Assembly: GCF_005960665.1 (NCBI RefSeq)
Contig: NZ_CP040676.1
Span: forward strand, 2,481,001 to 2,545,000
Length of the DNA: 64,000 nt
Reading direction: 5' to 3'
DNA from: Exiguobacterium mexicanum
GTDB lineage: Bacteria; Bacillota; Bacilli; Exiguobacteriales; Exiguobacteriaceae
Shown here: piece by piece, positions 18,951 to 28,408 of the stretch
Layout: each line of letters opens with the position of its first letter
How positions within the stretch are numbered: position 1 is the stretch's first letter
The notes under the pieces: generated by a model
The model's input: only the letters and a program-made list of their open reading frames with translations
The model's database searches: none
Told to the model about the DNA's origin: nothing
Made by a program: the position numbers and the translations under genes

Positions 18951-19695
18951 GATTGACCTCCTCTTTGCTCCGTAACACGTCGAGCGCTTCGAGTGCCCCT
19001 CGCTCGTCATTGCCGAGGCGAATCGTCCGGACCGGCAAACGCTCTAACAAGCTCAATTCACGCCGTTGCCGGTCTTTCAACAGTTGAATCGTCCCTTCGA
19101 GCCCGCCCAATCCGTTTGCCTGAGCGTAAGCGCGAGTCGTGTAATACTCGACGAAACCACGTTGCCACTCTGTCGGCCGTTCCGCATAGACATCGCGAAA
19201 CACGGTCGGAACGTCGACCGTCTCTAAATAGACGACGGTCGGGTCGAGCGGGGCCAGTAAATCTGCCACCTTCTCGATATAGGCTTCAATCTGCTCGTTC
19301 GGGACGTCTTGGGCCACCATACCGATCGTGAACGGATTTTGCAGGAAGGCACATTCGAATACGTACGTACCGTCCTCTCCCTTGACCCGCTCCACGAAAC
19401 GACGCCAACGGCCGATCATCAGTTCAACATGTATATCGAACGGCAGCTCATAGACGTCGACTCCAGAACGACGTTCGTTCGGACGATATCGTATGAATCG
19501 ACCTGTCCCATCTTGATCGATGACCTCGCCTTCCGTCATACCGTCTGCTTCGACCCAATAGACGTCATGAACATCGACCGGATGTGACGCATCGATTTCC
19601 GAATAAAACGTATAGCCCGCTGTCGCAGCGATTGTTTCCGCAAACGTCGTCTTCCCGCTCCCTGGTAATCCTTCAATCAGCCATAATTTGCTCAT
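18937..19695 (-). CDS. P-loop kinase-like NTPase
   Basis: This 252-aa protein opens with a Walker A motif, WLIEGLPGSGKTTFAET, at residues 4-20. It is then a single alpha/beta domain of the kind found in small-molecule kinases. An FRDVYAERPTEWQ segment could be part of a lid. No clear Walker B or specificity motif lets me name the substrate. The start at 19695 is set by GGAGG 6 nt upstream, and that ribosome site lies in the 14-nt gap after the stop of the large c-di-GMP gene. It overlaps the MBL gene by 14 bp. It may phosphorylate a metabolite handled by the MBL and GNAT enzymes, which is inference from context only. Confidence 0.65.
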   Translation of the reverse strand: MSKLWLIEGLPGSGKTTFAETIAATAGYTFYSEIDASHPVDVHDVYWVEADGMTEGEVIDQDGTGRFIRYRPNERRSGVDVYELPFDIHVELMIGRWRRFVERVKGEDGTYVFECAFLQNPFTIGMVAQDVPNEQIEAYIEKVADLLAPLDPTVVYLETVDVPTVFRDVYAERPTEWQRGFVEYYTTRAYAQANGLGGLEGTIQLLKDRQRRELSLLERLPVRTIRLGNDERGALEALDVLRSKEEVNHADT

Positions 19696-19709
19696 ATGAT
19701 ACCTCCGTA

Positions 19710-22700
19710 TCAATTTTCTTGATGGGAGTCGTACACGTAATACCCATCCCCACCGCAATTTTTAGCGACGTACATCGCCGCATCCGAGTGATGAATCATC
19801 GCATCGAGCGAAGCGTGGTCTTTCGAACAAGCGACGCCTATGCTGGCCGACAACCGCAAGGACAAGCCATCTCCGACGTTCATTTCCTGGGAAATGAGAA
19901 GATTCAACTCCTCAAATCGGTCTGCTCCAACTATTTCTCGTTCCGCATCGATGACGATTAAAAACTCGTCGCCTGCGAAGCGATACGCCTTCCCGTCATA
20001 CGTTTGACCGAACGAGCGAATCCGTCGTGCCGTCTCGATGAGCACTTCGTCCCCAATCAGATGACCGTAGGAATCGTTTACTTGTTTAAAATCATCCAAA
20101 TCGATGAACAACAGCACGACCGACTGCTTCCGATTCATCTTTTGTCTCATGTCGGTCATGAACGAGTGCCGGTTCGCCAGTTTCGTCAAACTGTCTTGGG
20201 TGATGAGTTCGATGACTTCCTGATGCTTACGTTCGCGCCGAATCTCGTTCTCCATCCACCGGGTCACGAGCAATATCGTATCCGTCATCTCGTTGATTGT
20301 CGCTGCGTCGACGACGTCGTTCAAGCTGCCCTGTTCGGCCAAGAACACGACCCAACCGAACGTCTTGCCATCATTGGACAACGGCAGACTGATTATCGAG
20401 CTAAACTCGATTCCATCGATCACAAGTTCGGCACGACCTAATTTTTGGTGCCCGATTGTCGTCAAAGCATGAAGGTGTTGCAGGGCATCACTCGTCCAGT
20501 CGAGCTTGCCTTCCCCGTCCTCGGATAAGACGCGATGTTTCGACTCCGTCGAGAAAACGACGGCGTGGGAATAGCCGATCCAGCCGCGGAGCACTGTCTG
20601 AATCCGTTTTAGTTTATTGCCAAACGGTTCATGAAGCGCCGTCACCTCATACAGCGACTCGAGCGTCTGTTGACGTTGGGCCTGGGCCCGTGTCTGTTCC
20701 GTCAATTCGATTTCAGCCATGACCCAACGCGCGAAATCTTCAAGCGACTGCAACGCTGCCTCGTCAAACGTGCGAGCTCGTTCGTCCGTCACACAAAGCG
20801 TGCCGATGACATGTCCGCTTCGCGTCGTGAGCGGAACACCGGCATAAAAACCGAGGTTTTCAAGCAACGGATTGTTTGTCCCGGCCTCAGACGTCTGCAC
20901 ATCCTCGATGACAACCGACGATTGGCCAGTCACGACGCGGTCGCATAATGTCCATTCCCGATCCACGTGTGGGCTCTCAAGCACCGGACCCGCACAGGAC
21001 TTGAACCATTGTTGGTCTGTCGTCAAAAACGAGATGAGCGCGACCGGCATGTTCAGCGTGCGCGCGACAAGTCGCGTAATCCGATCATAGCGCTCCTCTC
21101 GCGGAGTGTTTAAAATCTCAAGGCGCAGAATCGTCTTCAAACGCTCGGCTTCTTGCTCATCAAGTACCGTCGACGGAGAAGTCGTGGCCAACTCGAGTTG
21201 CCGCAGCGCCGCATGTTGATAGACGAGCGCATCGAGCGCCTGTTGGAGATCATTTAGCGGGAGTGGACGACTGAAGAAATACCCCTGAATCTCACCACAA
21301 CCGAGCTGTTCCATCACCCGGTACTGCGCTTCCGTCTCGACCCCCTCGGCCGTGACCTCTAAATTCAATTTTTTAGCGAGTGAGACAATCAATTTGACGA
21401 TTTCATATTCTTTCAGGCCGTTGTCTTTATCTAATTGACTGATGAATGAGCGGTCGATTTTAATGCCGTCAATCTCAAACATCTTCAAGTAATTGAGGGA
21501 AGAGTAGCTGACGCCGAAGTCGTCAATCAACACGCGAAAGCCTTTCGTTTTCAAATAGTCGACCGTCTGAATGCCAAGGAGCGGTTCTTGCATAAGCGTA
21601 TGTTCCGTGATCTCAAACTCGAACTGTTCTGGTCTCAACCCGTATGTCGCGAGCACCTGTAATAACTGTTTGATATAGTCTTGCCGAAACAACACCGGGG
21701 ATACATTGACCGCGACACGTCGCCCTGCAAACAGGTCCGGTTGCTCGATCATGTCACGACAGACACGGTCGAAAACGAACCCGGTAATGTCTTCAATCAA
21801 GAGCGACGTTTCGGCAATCTTAATAAACGTTTCCGGTGAGACGTTACCGAGCGCCGCACTATGCCACCGCACGAGCGCCTCAAAATGAACCATCCCGTCC
21901 TGACAGCCAACTTTCGGTTGATAGACGACGCTCAGTTCATCTGCTTTCAGTCCCTTGATGAGTTCCATCTCAATCGTCATCTCATCGATATAATGTTGGA
22001 CGTAATCGTCCTTTTCGTACACTTTGATGATTTGCTTGCCCGCTTGTCTCGCTTCGAGGAGCGCCGTTGACGCATTCATGATGACCCGGTCGGCGTCCTC
22101 GCTCCCCGCGCTGATTCCGAGACAACCGGATAAAGCGAACTCGGTCTCGGCCACTTGGTACGTGTACGCTGCGATGGCCGCTAGCAATCGCTCCCCATGT
22201 ATCGTCGCCGTCTCGATTGAGGTGTAAGGCAACACGGCGATAAAATCTTCTCCGTCCACGCGCCCGATAATCGAGCCTTTCGGTAACAAGTCCGATAAAT
22301 GGCGCGTCATCTCTTTAATCAGGCGATGAGATTGTTCCACGCCTTGCAAGGACAAGATGATTTTAAACCGGTTGATGTGCAACCGCATGACGCTCGTCAC
22401 TTCCGCTCCTTCTCGTTGCGTGAACAGCTTCTCGAGCTCGAGCTTCACTTTCATCAAGTTCGGCATCCCGGTCAAATAATCGATGTTCTCGATGCTGCTC
22501 AATAGCTTCATCTCTGCCTCTTCCGATAAATCGGTCGTCAGCCCTAACACATAACGCACGTTACCCGCCTCATCTTCGAGCGGCATGAGGACCGATGATG
22601 CGAAGCGGGCCGTATTGGCCTCGATGTTCATCTGCGACATGAAATAGACCGGTGCCTTCGTCGCGACGACTTCGTCATAATGCCCGATTAACTCGTTGGC

Positions 22701-22892
22701 GACATCGACCGCATACATATCATGTAAATACAAGCCACTCACATCGTCCGGGAGCGAGGACGCCAGTTTCCCCTGTTCACTGACGCGTGCGTACCGATAT
22801 CCCTCAGGCGTCACTTCCATCAAAAACACCATCCGGTATAATTGAACGAATACGTCAAACAAATAGTGCGGATCGATCTTCATCTGCTGCAT
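19710..22892 (-). CDS. dual c-di-GMP protein: PAS, degenerate GGDEF, EAL, two GAF, GGDEF
   Basis: The 1060-aa product contains, in order, a PAS-like sensor (about 1-120), a GGDEF domain with the altered motif DGEDF (about 130-295), and an EAL phosphodiesterase domain (about 310-555). The EAL domain keeps FEALVRW, FEITEH, LIDDFG, EGVE and GYFFSRPL. A GAF domain follows (about 590-740), then a second GAF-like domain (about 760-885), then a C-terminal GGDEF with the active-type motif AGDEF. The second GGDEF and the EAL look functional; the first GGDEF is probably regulatory. No transmembrane helix is visible. The ribosome site GGAGG is 6 nt before the ATG. It heads the minus-strand operon with the kinase, MBL and GNAT genes, an unusual set for such a protein. 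Confidence 0.85.
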   Translation of the reverse strand: MQQMKIDPHYLFDVFVQLYRMVFLMEVTPEGYRYARVSEQGKLASSLPDDVSGLYLHDMYAVDVANELIGHYDEVVATKAPVYFMSQMNIEANTARFASSVLMPLEDEAGNVRYVLGLTTDLSEEAEMKLLSSIENIDYLTGMPNLMKVKLELEKLFTQREGAEVTSVMRLHINRFKIILSLQGVEQSHRLIKEMTRHLSDLLPKGSIIGRVDGEDFIAVLPYTSIETATIHGERLLAAIAAYTYQVAETEFALSGCLGISAGSEDADRVIMNASTALLEARQAGKQIIKVYEKDDYVQHYIDEMTIEMELIKGLKADELSVVYQPKVGCQDGMVHFEALVRWHSAALGNVSPETFIKIAETSLLIEDITGFVFDRVCRDMIEQPDLFAGRRVAVNVSPVLFRQDYIKQLLQVLATYGLRPEQFEFEITEHTLMQEPLLGIQTVDYLKTKGFRVLIDDFGVSYSSLNYLKMFEIDGIKIDRSFISQLDKDNGLKEYEIVKLIVSLAKKLNLEVTAEGVETEAQYRVMEQLGCGEIQGYFFSRPLPLNDLQQALDALVYQHAALRQLELATTSPSTVLDEQEAERLKTILRLEILNTPREERYDRITRLVARTLNMPVALISFLTTDQQWFKSCAGPVLESPHVDREWTLCDRVVTGQSSVVIEDVQTSEAGTNNPLLENLGFYAGVPLTTRSGHVIGTLCVTDERARTFDEAALQSLEDFARWVMAEIELTEQTRAQAQRQQTLESLYEVTALHEPFGNKLKRIQTVLRGWIGYSHAVVFSTESKHRVLSEDGEGKLDWTSDALQHLHALTTIGHQKLGRAELVIDGIEFSSIISLPLSNDGKTFGWVVFLAEQGSLNDVVDAATINEMTDTILLVTRWMENEIRRERKHQEVIELITQDSLTKLANRHSFMTDMRQKMNRKQSVVLLFIDLDDFKQVNDSYGHLIGDEVLIETARRIRSFGQTYDGKAYRFAGDEFLIVIDAEREIVGADRFEELNLLISQEMNVGDGLSLRLSASIGVACSKDHASLDAMIHHSDAAMYVAKNCGGDGYYVYDSHQEN

Positions 22893-23045
22893 ACTGTACC
22901 TCCAGGCAATCTCCGTTTCTTCTAGTTTAGTGGTTTTAGCCGGTCTTGTTCACGAAACCGTTTAAAAAAAGGGGAAGACATTTTTAACGAGCGGTCAATA
23001 ATCGGGTATAGATAAATAAACGTCACAAAAGCGAGGTGAACCATC

Positions 23046-23357
23046 ATGCTCAGTCGAAACGTCACCCCACAGACACGGCCTGGAAAATGGTCGGTCCTCT
23101 TGTTGCTTGCGGTGTTCTTGCTCTTACTCCTGTCTGCCCTCATCGTCCAATCCGCTCAACCGTTCAACGTCGACACGTTATTCGACAACACGTGGGCGAC
23201 CGTCGTCTCGATGTTGGCCATCGCCGCCGCAGTCGGTGCGTTCGTCGTGGGGGTGTATACAATCTTATGCAATCACGAACGTTCGGTCGCCGTCTTTTTT
23301 ACCGTCTCGCTCGGTGGGCTTGTCGCTTTGTTCGTGCTCATGCAACTGTTCCTCTAA
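23046..23357 (+). CDS. small membrane protein, three predicted helices
   Basis: This 103-aa protein has hydrophobic segments at about 17-36, 52-73 and 81-102 and no catalytic motif. The start is set by GAGGTG 7 nt upstream. It is similar in size and sequence pattern (GKWS followed by helix 1, VGAFV in helix 2, AVFF/VLVFF before helix 3) to the broken gene at 28939-29265, so the genome carries a small paralogous family. Function unknown. Confidence 0.7.
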   Translation: MLSRNVTPQTRPGKWSVLLLLAVFLLLLLSALIVQSAQPFNVDTLFDNTWATVVSMLAIAAAVGAFVVGVYTILCNHERSVAVFFTVSLGGLVALFVLMQLFL

Positions 23358-23362
23358 CTGAC

Positions 23363-23398
23363 AAACGCACCTTTCCATTAGGAATAGGTGCGTTTTCG
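23363..23398. terminator. bidirectional terminator
   Basis: ACGCACCTTTCC and GGAATAGGTGCGT pair around ATTA, with AAA on one side and TTTT on the other. It serves the small membrane protein gene and the convergent monooxygenase gene. Confidence 0.75.
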
Positions 23399-24391
23399 TC
23401 AGAGAAGTTCTTTGGCGAGCAACCGATAGACGTTCAAGCGGCTCTCTTGTGTATGCTGGATACTGCAAATCATCGCCTCGTCAAATCCATAATGGGCCGA
23501 TTCTTCCTGCAGTTGCGTCGCAATCTGCTTCGGTGTCCCGACGAGGTGGATTTTCCGGTTGTTGGCGATGTGAATCTGATCGATCTCGGTGAGCGGATAG
23601 TCGTGGGCCGCCTCCGGGCTCATCAATTGACGGAGCTGGCCTTTCATCAAGAACAGGCGTGATAAGTCTGACGGGCGCGCCAAGTATTCAGCTTCTTCTT
23701 CCGTCTCTGCCGTCGTCACGAGATACGTGACACTGATGTCCGGCTTCTCCATGAATGCGGACGGGGTGAAGTGCTGACGATACGCGTCGAGCGCAGCGAC
23801 ACTCAGTTCCCCGTTAAAGAATTGGGCGAACGAGTAGCCGAGCCCCATCCGTCCTGCTTGGATGGCGCTGTTCCCGCTCGACCCCAGGAGCCACGCCTCA
23901 GGCAGCGTCACACCAGTCGGAGCGGCCGGCGTATTTTTATACCACCGTTCCTCTGGCGTCTCATCATTGATGAGTTGGAGTGTCGTCCCGAGCTTTTCAT
24001 ACAGGCCGTCCATCATCGGTTTTTGGCCTTGTGACATCGCGTAGATGGCGTTGGCGTCCCCGCCCGGTGCCCGGCCGACCCCGAAATCGATGCGTCCCGG
24101 CGCGAGCGCACTGAGCGTCTTGAACACCTCGGCCATTTTAAGCGGAGAATAGTGCATCATCATGATTCCACCTGACCCGAGACGAATCCGTTCTGTTTTC
24201 GCCGCAATGTAAGCCGCGACGACTTCCGGGGCCGAGCTGGCGAACGACATTCCGCCGTGGTGTTCGGCCATCCACATTCGGTAATAGCCGAGTTCTTCTG
24301 CCAATTGGGCCAGTTCGACCGCACTTTGTAACGCATGTTCTGACGTATGTCCGGATGTCACCGGCGCTTGATCCAATACACTTAATCTCAT
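23399..24391 (-). CDS. luciferase-like (LLM class) flavin-dependent monooxygenase
   Basis: This 330-aa protein has the bacterial-luciferase TIM barrel. Recognisable parts are LSVLDQAPV at the N-terminus, YYRMWMAEHHGGMSFASSAPEV, IRLGSGGIMMMHYSPLKMAE and RIDFGVGRAPGG. It matches the YhbW-like subgroup, which uses reduced flavin and O2 on unidentified substrates. The cytoplasmic protein starts at an ATG with GGAG 8 nt upstream. It is a single-gene unit. Confidence 0.85.
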   Translation of the reverse strand: MRLSVLDQAPVTSGHTSEHALQSAVELAQLAEELGYYRMWMAEHHGGMSFASSAPEVVAAYIAAKTERIRLGSGGIMMMHYSPLKMAEVFKTLSALAPGRIDFGVGRAPGGDANAIYAMSQGQKPMMDGLYEKLGTTLQLINDETPEERWYKNTPAAPTGVTLPEAWLLGSSGNSAIQAGRMGLGYSFAQFFNGELSVAALDAYRQHFTPSAFMEKPDISVTYLVTTAETEEEAEYLARPSDLSRLFLMKGQLRQLMSPEAAHDYPLTEIDQIHIANNRKIHLVGTPKQIATQLQEESAHYGFDEAMICSIQHTQESRLNVYRLLAKELL

Positions 24392-24533
24392 CTGTATCGC
24401 TCCGTTCCTAAAGTATATATGGTGAATATCTCGAATTTGTAAGACTTGCCGTCATCATACTAAAGTGAGCCGGAGAATACGAATAGTTCGCTCTTGATAA
24501 CGCTTTCTTTTTTCAGAAAATTACAACGAGTTG

Positions 24534-24563
24534 TTGCCTGCTCGACGTTCCCTTCTCTATAAT
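24534..24563 (+). promoter_or_regulatory. promoter of the YjiH-type gene
   Basis: TTGCCT, an 18-nt spacer and a perfect TATAAT. It leaves a leader of about 95 nt before the start codon. Confidence 0.6.
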
Positions 24564-24593
24564 GAATGAGAAGAAGCTATTCCTTCATAGCAA

Positions 24594-24627
24594 TTCACGC
24601 AACGCACGATGGGGACGTGCCAGTGAA
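24594..24627 (+). other. bulged hairpin in the YjiH-type leader
   Basis: Outer arms TTCAC/GTGAA enclose inner arms GCACG/CGTGC with unequal bulges (5 nt on one side, 2 on the other) and the loop ATGGGGA. It matches no riboswitch I know. It could be a protein-binding or regulatory element. Confidence 0.35.
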
Positions 24628-24663
24628 ACGCAAACTATACGTTCGGGGAAAAGGGGTAATTGA

Positions 24664-26040
24664 ATGAATCACACACCAAACCGGTCCGGTCATGATGGAC
24701 CCACATTCACATCAGCAGATTACATGAAATTCATCATTCCATCGTTAATCGGGATTCTGTTCTTCATCGTCCCAATCCCGTCTGGTGACGGGTTCACCAT
24801 TCCGGTCGCCTATTTATCGAACTGGTTGATCGATTTGATTGGCGACTTCGTACCGACGATCGCCGTCATCATGATGGGCATCTCGGTCGTCGGTTCACTG
24901 ATCACGTATGCGGTCAAACCGGCATTCATTCTAGAGCGCCCACACATGAACACGTTGTTCAACGTCACACCGTTCTGGTTCGTCATGCGCGTCATCGGGT
25001 TCATCGCCGGCGTCATGACGCTACTCGTCATCGGTCCCGAGGCGATCACGTCCGAGTTCACGGGCGGACTGTTGTTATATGATCTAATCCCGATTTTGTT
25101 CGCGACGTTCTTGTTCGCCGGGATGTTATTGCCGCTCTTGTTGAACTTCGGATTGCTCGAATTCGTCGGGACGATGCTCATCAAAGTGATGCGCCCGCTG
25201 TTCCGTCTCCCGGGCCGGGCCTCGCTCGATGCGCTCGCATCTTGGGTCGGAGACGCCACAATCGGGATTTTATTGACGACGAGACAATATGAAGAAGGCT
25301 ACTATACGAAACGAGAAGCCTCGATTATCGCCACGACGTTCTCCGTCGTCTCAATCACGTTCACGATCGTCATCTTGTCGTACATGAAGCTCGACGCCTA
25401 TTTCCCACATTATTATGGCACGATCATCCTATCCGGCATCGTCGCCGCGCTCATCATGCCACGCATCTATCCGTTGTCACGTAAGCCCGACACGGCTTAT
25501 GAGAAGACCGAATTGAAACCGGAAGAACCGGTGCCGGCGAACGTCCCGATGCGCATCTGGGCACTGCGTCAAGCGCTGCTCAAATCAAAATCGAGTAAAG
25601 GCGCCGGCGCCACGTTCAAAGACGGGTTCCAAAACGTGCTCGACATGTGGCTCGGCATTTTGCCGGTCGTCATGGCCGTCGGAACGATTGCGCTCGTCAT
25701 CGCCGAGCACACGTCATTGTTCACGATTCTCGGCAAACCGTTCGAACCGATTCTCATGCTGTTGCAAGTGCCAGAAGCAGAGGCCGCGGCCCAAACGATG
25801 GTCGTCGGGTTCGCCGATATGTTCTTACCAGCCGTGCTCGGCAGCGGCATCGAGAGCGAGTTGACGCGATTCGTCATCGCCTGTGTGTCCGTCACCCAGC
25901 TCATCTTCATGTCTGAGGTCGGTGGATTGTTGCTCGGCTCAAAATTGCCAATCTCGTTCTTCGATCTCGTCCTCATCTTCTTGTTGCGGACCATCATCAC
26001 GTTACCGATTATCGTCGGGGTCGCCCATCTCATCTTTTGA
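24664..26040 (+). CDS. YjiH-family membrane protein (nucleoside-recognition/Gate domain)
   Basis: The 458-aa product has about ten hydrophobic segments and the small-residue-rich Gate-type repeats found in YjiH-family and SpmA/B-like proteins. Examples are LASWVGDATIGILLTTRQYEEGYYTKREA and MVVGFADMFLPAVLGSGI. The N-terminal region (IPSLIGILFFIVPIP) is typical of YjiH. Transport of a small solute is assumed for the family but not established. The start has AAAGGGG 7 nt upstream. A promoter and a leader hairpin lie before the gene. Confidence 0.7.
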   Translation: MNHTPNRSGHDGPTFTSADYMKFIIPSLIGILFFIVPIPSGDGFTIPVAYLSNWLIDLIGDFVPTIAVIMMGISVVGSLITYAVKPAFILERPHMNTLFNVTPFWFVMRVIGFIAGVMTLLVIGPEAITSEFTGGLLLYDLIPILFATFLFAGMLLPLLLNFGLLEFVGTMLIKVMRPLFRLPGRASLDALASWVGDATIGILLTTRQYEEGYYTKREASIIATTFSVVSITFTIVILSYMKLDAYFPHYYGTIILSGIVAALIMPRIYPLSRKPDTAYEKTELKPEEPVPANVPMRIWALRQALLKSKSSKGAGATFKDGFQNVLDMWLGILPVVMAVGTIALVIAEHTSLFTILGKPFEPILMLLQVPEAEAAAQTMVVGFADMFLPAVLGSGIESELTRFVIACVSVTQLIFMSEVGGLLLGSKLPISFFDLVLIFLLRTIITLPIIVGVAHLIF

Positions 26041-26044
26041 CGAC

Positions 26045-26076
26045 GACACGCCCGTTCTCTCATTCCAGAGGACGGG
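26045..26076 (+). terminator. terminator of the YjiH-type gene
   Basis: ACACGCCCGT and ACGGGCGTTGT pair around a 16-nt loop with additional inner pairing, followed by a T-rich stretch. Confidence 0.6.
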
Positions 26077-26112
26077 CGTTGTTTGTATAATAAAGAAAAA
26101 GGGAGGTGCGTC

Positions 26113-26772
26113 ATGGACGAACATTACGCCGGACAGCTCGAAGTAGCGAAGAAAGGCTACGCTGGAATCATCGACCCTGAGGCATACGTGAACGACCGCT
26201 ATCACGGCCATTGGACGGTCAAAAGCGAGAAGCGCATCAGCGGGGTTCCAGTGTTGCTTCAAAAAGCGTTCAACGGGGGCAAGAACAATTGTACGCTCAC
26301 CTCGATGACGGCCGTCTTTCGTTATTACCGTGACCAAGGCTATGACCAAATCCCAGAGGACGTAATCGAGATTCAACGAGACGCTCGTGAGATTGCGCTC
26401 GCCCATCAGTTCAAAGACGAGAAAGGCACACCGCCGACTCGAATCAGTACAATCGTCACGAAACTATGGGCCCATTACGGCTACAAAGGGCACAGCAGCT
26501 CACGTTATCTATGGAAATGGTCGACGTTCGAGCGCGAACTCGAGTCCGACCGCCCTTTCATTCTGAATATGGCGAACGGGTTTTATAAAAATCACTCTGT
26601 CACTGGGATCGGCTATATCATCTTCCACAAACCCGGCTTTCCCGACGTTATCTTGCTCGAGGTGCTCGATAACCGCTCCCGCGACATCCGCTATATCGAT
26701 TTCAACGAGTTCAACTTTTGGGGCAGTATCACACGCGTTCAGCCGCCAAAGCTTGACGTTCAGCCAAAATAA
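26113..26772 (+). CDS. C39-like (papain-fold) cysteine peptidase candidate
   Basis: The 219-aa protein is not assigned by strong similarity. It shows a papain-fold pattern: a Cys in KNNCTLTSMTAVFRYY (about residue 61), a His in KNHSVTGIGYIIF (about 168), and an acidic/amide residue in LEVLDNRSRDIRYIDF. This matches bacterial C39-like peptidases. There is no signal peptide or membrane segment, so it would act in the cytoplasm or leave by an unknown route. The start at 26113 has GGGAGGTG 4 nt upstream. Its 3' end overlaps the convergent gene by 13 bp. The peptidase assignment is inference from motif order. Confidence 0.55.
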   Translation: MDEHYAGQLEVAKKGYAGIIDPEAYVNDRYHGHWTVKSEKRISGVPVLLQKAFNGGKNNCTLTSMTAVFRYYRDQGYDQIPEDVIEIQRDAREIALAHQFKDEKGTPPTRISTIVTKLWAHYGYKGHSSSRYLWKWSTFERELESDRPFILNMANGFYKNHSVTGIGYIIFHKPGFPDVILLEVLDNRSRDIRYIDFNEFNFWGSITRVQPPKLDVQPK

Positions 26773-27572
26773 CGACGAGCGCTCGCTTCGATGGCCGCTC
26801 CGATTCGGATCAGATGCTCCCGTTTCGCATACGAGCCATGGTGGAGCCCGAACGCGTCTCGACCGTTCCCGAGACCGACGAACACTTCGGACGGTTTGAA
26901 ATGCAGTCCGACCATCGGGACATGGAGCGTCGCATGATAACCGAGCTCGAACCGGGCACTTGGATACGCGTCGAGCCGTTCATTGTGCGTGAACCCATTA
27001 AATGCCGCACAGTTATCCCGCCCCAGGACGATCAAACGGGACGGGGTCACATAACGAATCGTCCGTTCGAGCAAATCGAGCGATGTCGGGTGCTCCATCC
27101 ACTGGCGTCCCGTCCGCAATTGGCCCATCTGACGCGACGTCGCATATTTGAAGAAGTCGATATGGAGTGCCGACCCATCGTAGAATGAGCGTCCCATGCC
27201 CTCAAGCAGAGCCTCGAGCTTCGCCCCGCCCGGTTTGCCGAACCAACTCGTCGTCGCCCGTCCGCCCTCAAAGTAAGTCGCAGCATAGTCAAGCGTCGCT
27301 TCGAGCGCACTTTCATCTTGTAAGTAGGTATCGAGTGATTCGTCACGCCAATAGAACTTTTGCGATTCCCCACTTCTGACGGTGCCGTCCCGTTCGTAAA
27401 ATTCGCCGCGCGACGGGTTCGTCCCGATGGTGAGCCATTGTTCCTCCGTCGGTCGCCCGTACCATAGAACCGGGGACGCCCCATCAATCAGCTCTGCCTG
27501 AAACGACGACGTCATGAGCGCTTGTTGAAATCGTATCGCGTCTTGCAATAGCAAACGTGCCTGCTCCATCAT
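26760..27572 (-). CDS. uncharacterised protein, possibly uracil-DNA-glycosylase-like fold
   Basis: The 270-aa product has no family I can name with confidence. LTIGTNPSRGEF near residue 47 and RLIVLGRDNCAAFNG near 180 recall the active-site loop and the central strand of uracil-DNA-glycosylase-like proteins, but the closing motif is not clear. The start ATG at 27572 (or 27569) follows GAGGA. It overlaps the convergent peptidase-like gene by 13 bp and is divergent from rluF. Treat the fold suggestion as weak. Confidence 0.5.
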   Translation of the reverse strand: MMEQARLLLQDAIRFQQALMTSSFQAELIDGASPVLWYGRPTEEQWLTIGTNPSRGEFYERDGTVRSGESQKFYWRDESLDTYLQDESALEATLDYAATYFEGGRATTSWFGKPGGAKLEALLEGMGRSFYDGSALHIDFFKYATSRQMGQLRTGRQWMEHPTSLDLLERTIRYVTPSRLIVLGRDNCAAFNGFTHNERLDAYPSARFELGYHATLHVPMVGLHFKPSEVFVGLGNGRDAFGLHHGSYAKREHLIRIGAAIEASARRYFG

Positions 27573-27664
27573 GCCACATCCTCTCTACTCGGTCGTTTCC
27601 CGCTTTCAGGCACCTCTAAAATACGTTATAGTGAGAGGACGAAGCCAAAAAAGGACGTGGATCT

Positions 27665-28375
27665 ATGCGTATCAACAAATTTATCAGTGAATCCGGCAAG
27701 GCGTCCCGCCGCCAAGCCGACCGCCTCATCGAAGAAGGACGGGTAACCATCAACGGGAAGAAAGCGAAAATCGGGGACCAAGTGAGCCCAGGAGACGAAG
27801 TGCTCGTCAACGGTTCGGCCGCGCGTGTCGCACGAAACAACGTCTATATCGCCGTCCATAAACCGGTCGGCATCACGAGCACGACCGAGAAAAAGGTCAA
27901 AGGCAACTTGGTCGACCTCGTCAACCACCCGCTCCGCATCTTCAATATCGGCCGTCTCGATAAAGACTCGGAAGGGCTCATCTTGATGACGAACGACGGT
28001 GATATCGTCAACGAGATCCTTCGCGCAGAGGGTGAGCACGAGAAAGAATACATCGTTTCGGTCGATAAGCCGATCACCCCGGAGTTCGTCGAACAGATGG
28101 AAGCCGGCGTGAAAATCCTCGGGCAGAAGACGTTGCCGTGTAAAGTCCACCAACTGTCGAAGTTCGATTTCAACATCACGCTGACGCAAGGTCTCAACCG
28201 CCAAATCCGTCGCATGTGTGAAGTGCTCGGTTACGAGGTGTACCGGCTTCAACGCGTACGTGTCATGAACATCACACTCGGCAAGCTCCCGCCCGGACAA
28301 TGGCGCGATCTGTCGAAGAAAGAGCGCGAGCAGTTGTTCCGCGAATTGAACTACGAACCGAAAGAATGGTATTGA
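27665..28375 (+). CDS. rluF: 23S rRNA pseudouridine synthase RluF
   Basis: This 236-aa enzyme isomerises a uridine in 23S rRNA. An S4 RNA-binding domain (residues 1-60, [25 protein letters not shown]) precedes the RsuA/RluB-type catalytic domain. The catalytic Asp is in [12 protein letters not shown] (about residue 99) and the family segment [20 protein letters not shown] follows. [10 protein letters not shown] and the final length fit RluF better than RluB or RsuA. The ribosome site is AAGGA before the ATG. Monocistronic, with a palindromic terminator shared with the convergent gene. Confidence 0.9.
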   Translation: MRINKFISESGKASRRQADRLIEEGRVTINGKKAKIGDQVSPGDEVLVNGSAARVARNNVYIAVHKPVGITSTTEKKVKGNLVDLVNHPLRIFNIGRLDKDSEGLILMTNDGDIVNEILRAEGEHEKEYIVSVDKPITPEFVEQMEAGVKILGQKTLPCKVHQLSKFDFNITLTQGLNRQIRRMCEVLGYEVYRLQRVRVMNITLGKLPPGQWRDLSKKEREQLFRELNYEPKEWY

Positions 28376-28408
28376 AAAGCAGCCTGAGACGTCTCAGGCT
28401 GCTTTATT
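28375..28408. terminator. bidirectional terminator after rluF
   Basis: A perfect uninterrupted palindrome with 15-nt arms (AAAGCAGCCTGAGAC and its complement) ends in TTTATT on the plus strand and overlaps the stop of the convergent gene. Confidence 0.8.

Noticed and set aside
24500-24515. cre site before the YjiH-type gene (TGATAACGCTTTCT)
   Set aside because: Two mismatches at fixed positions of the consensus.
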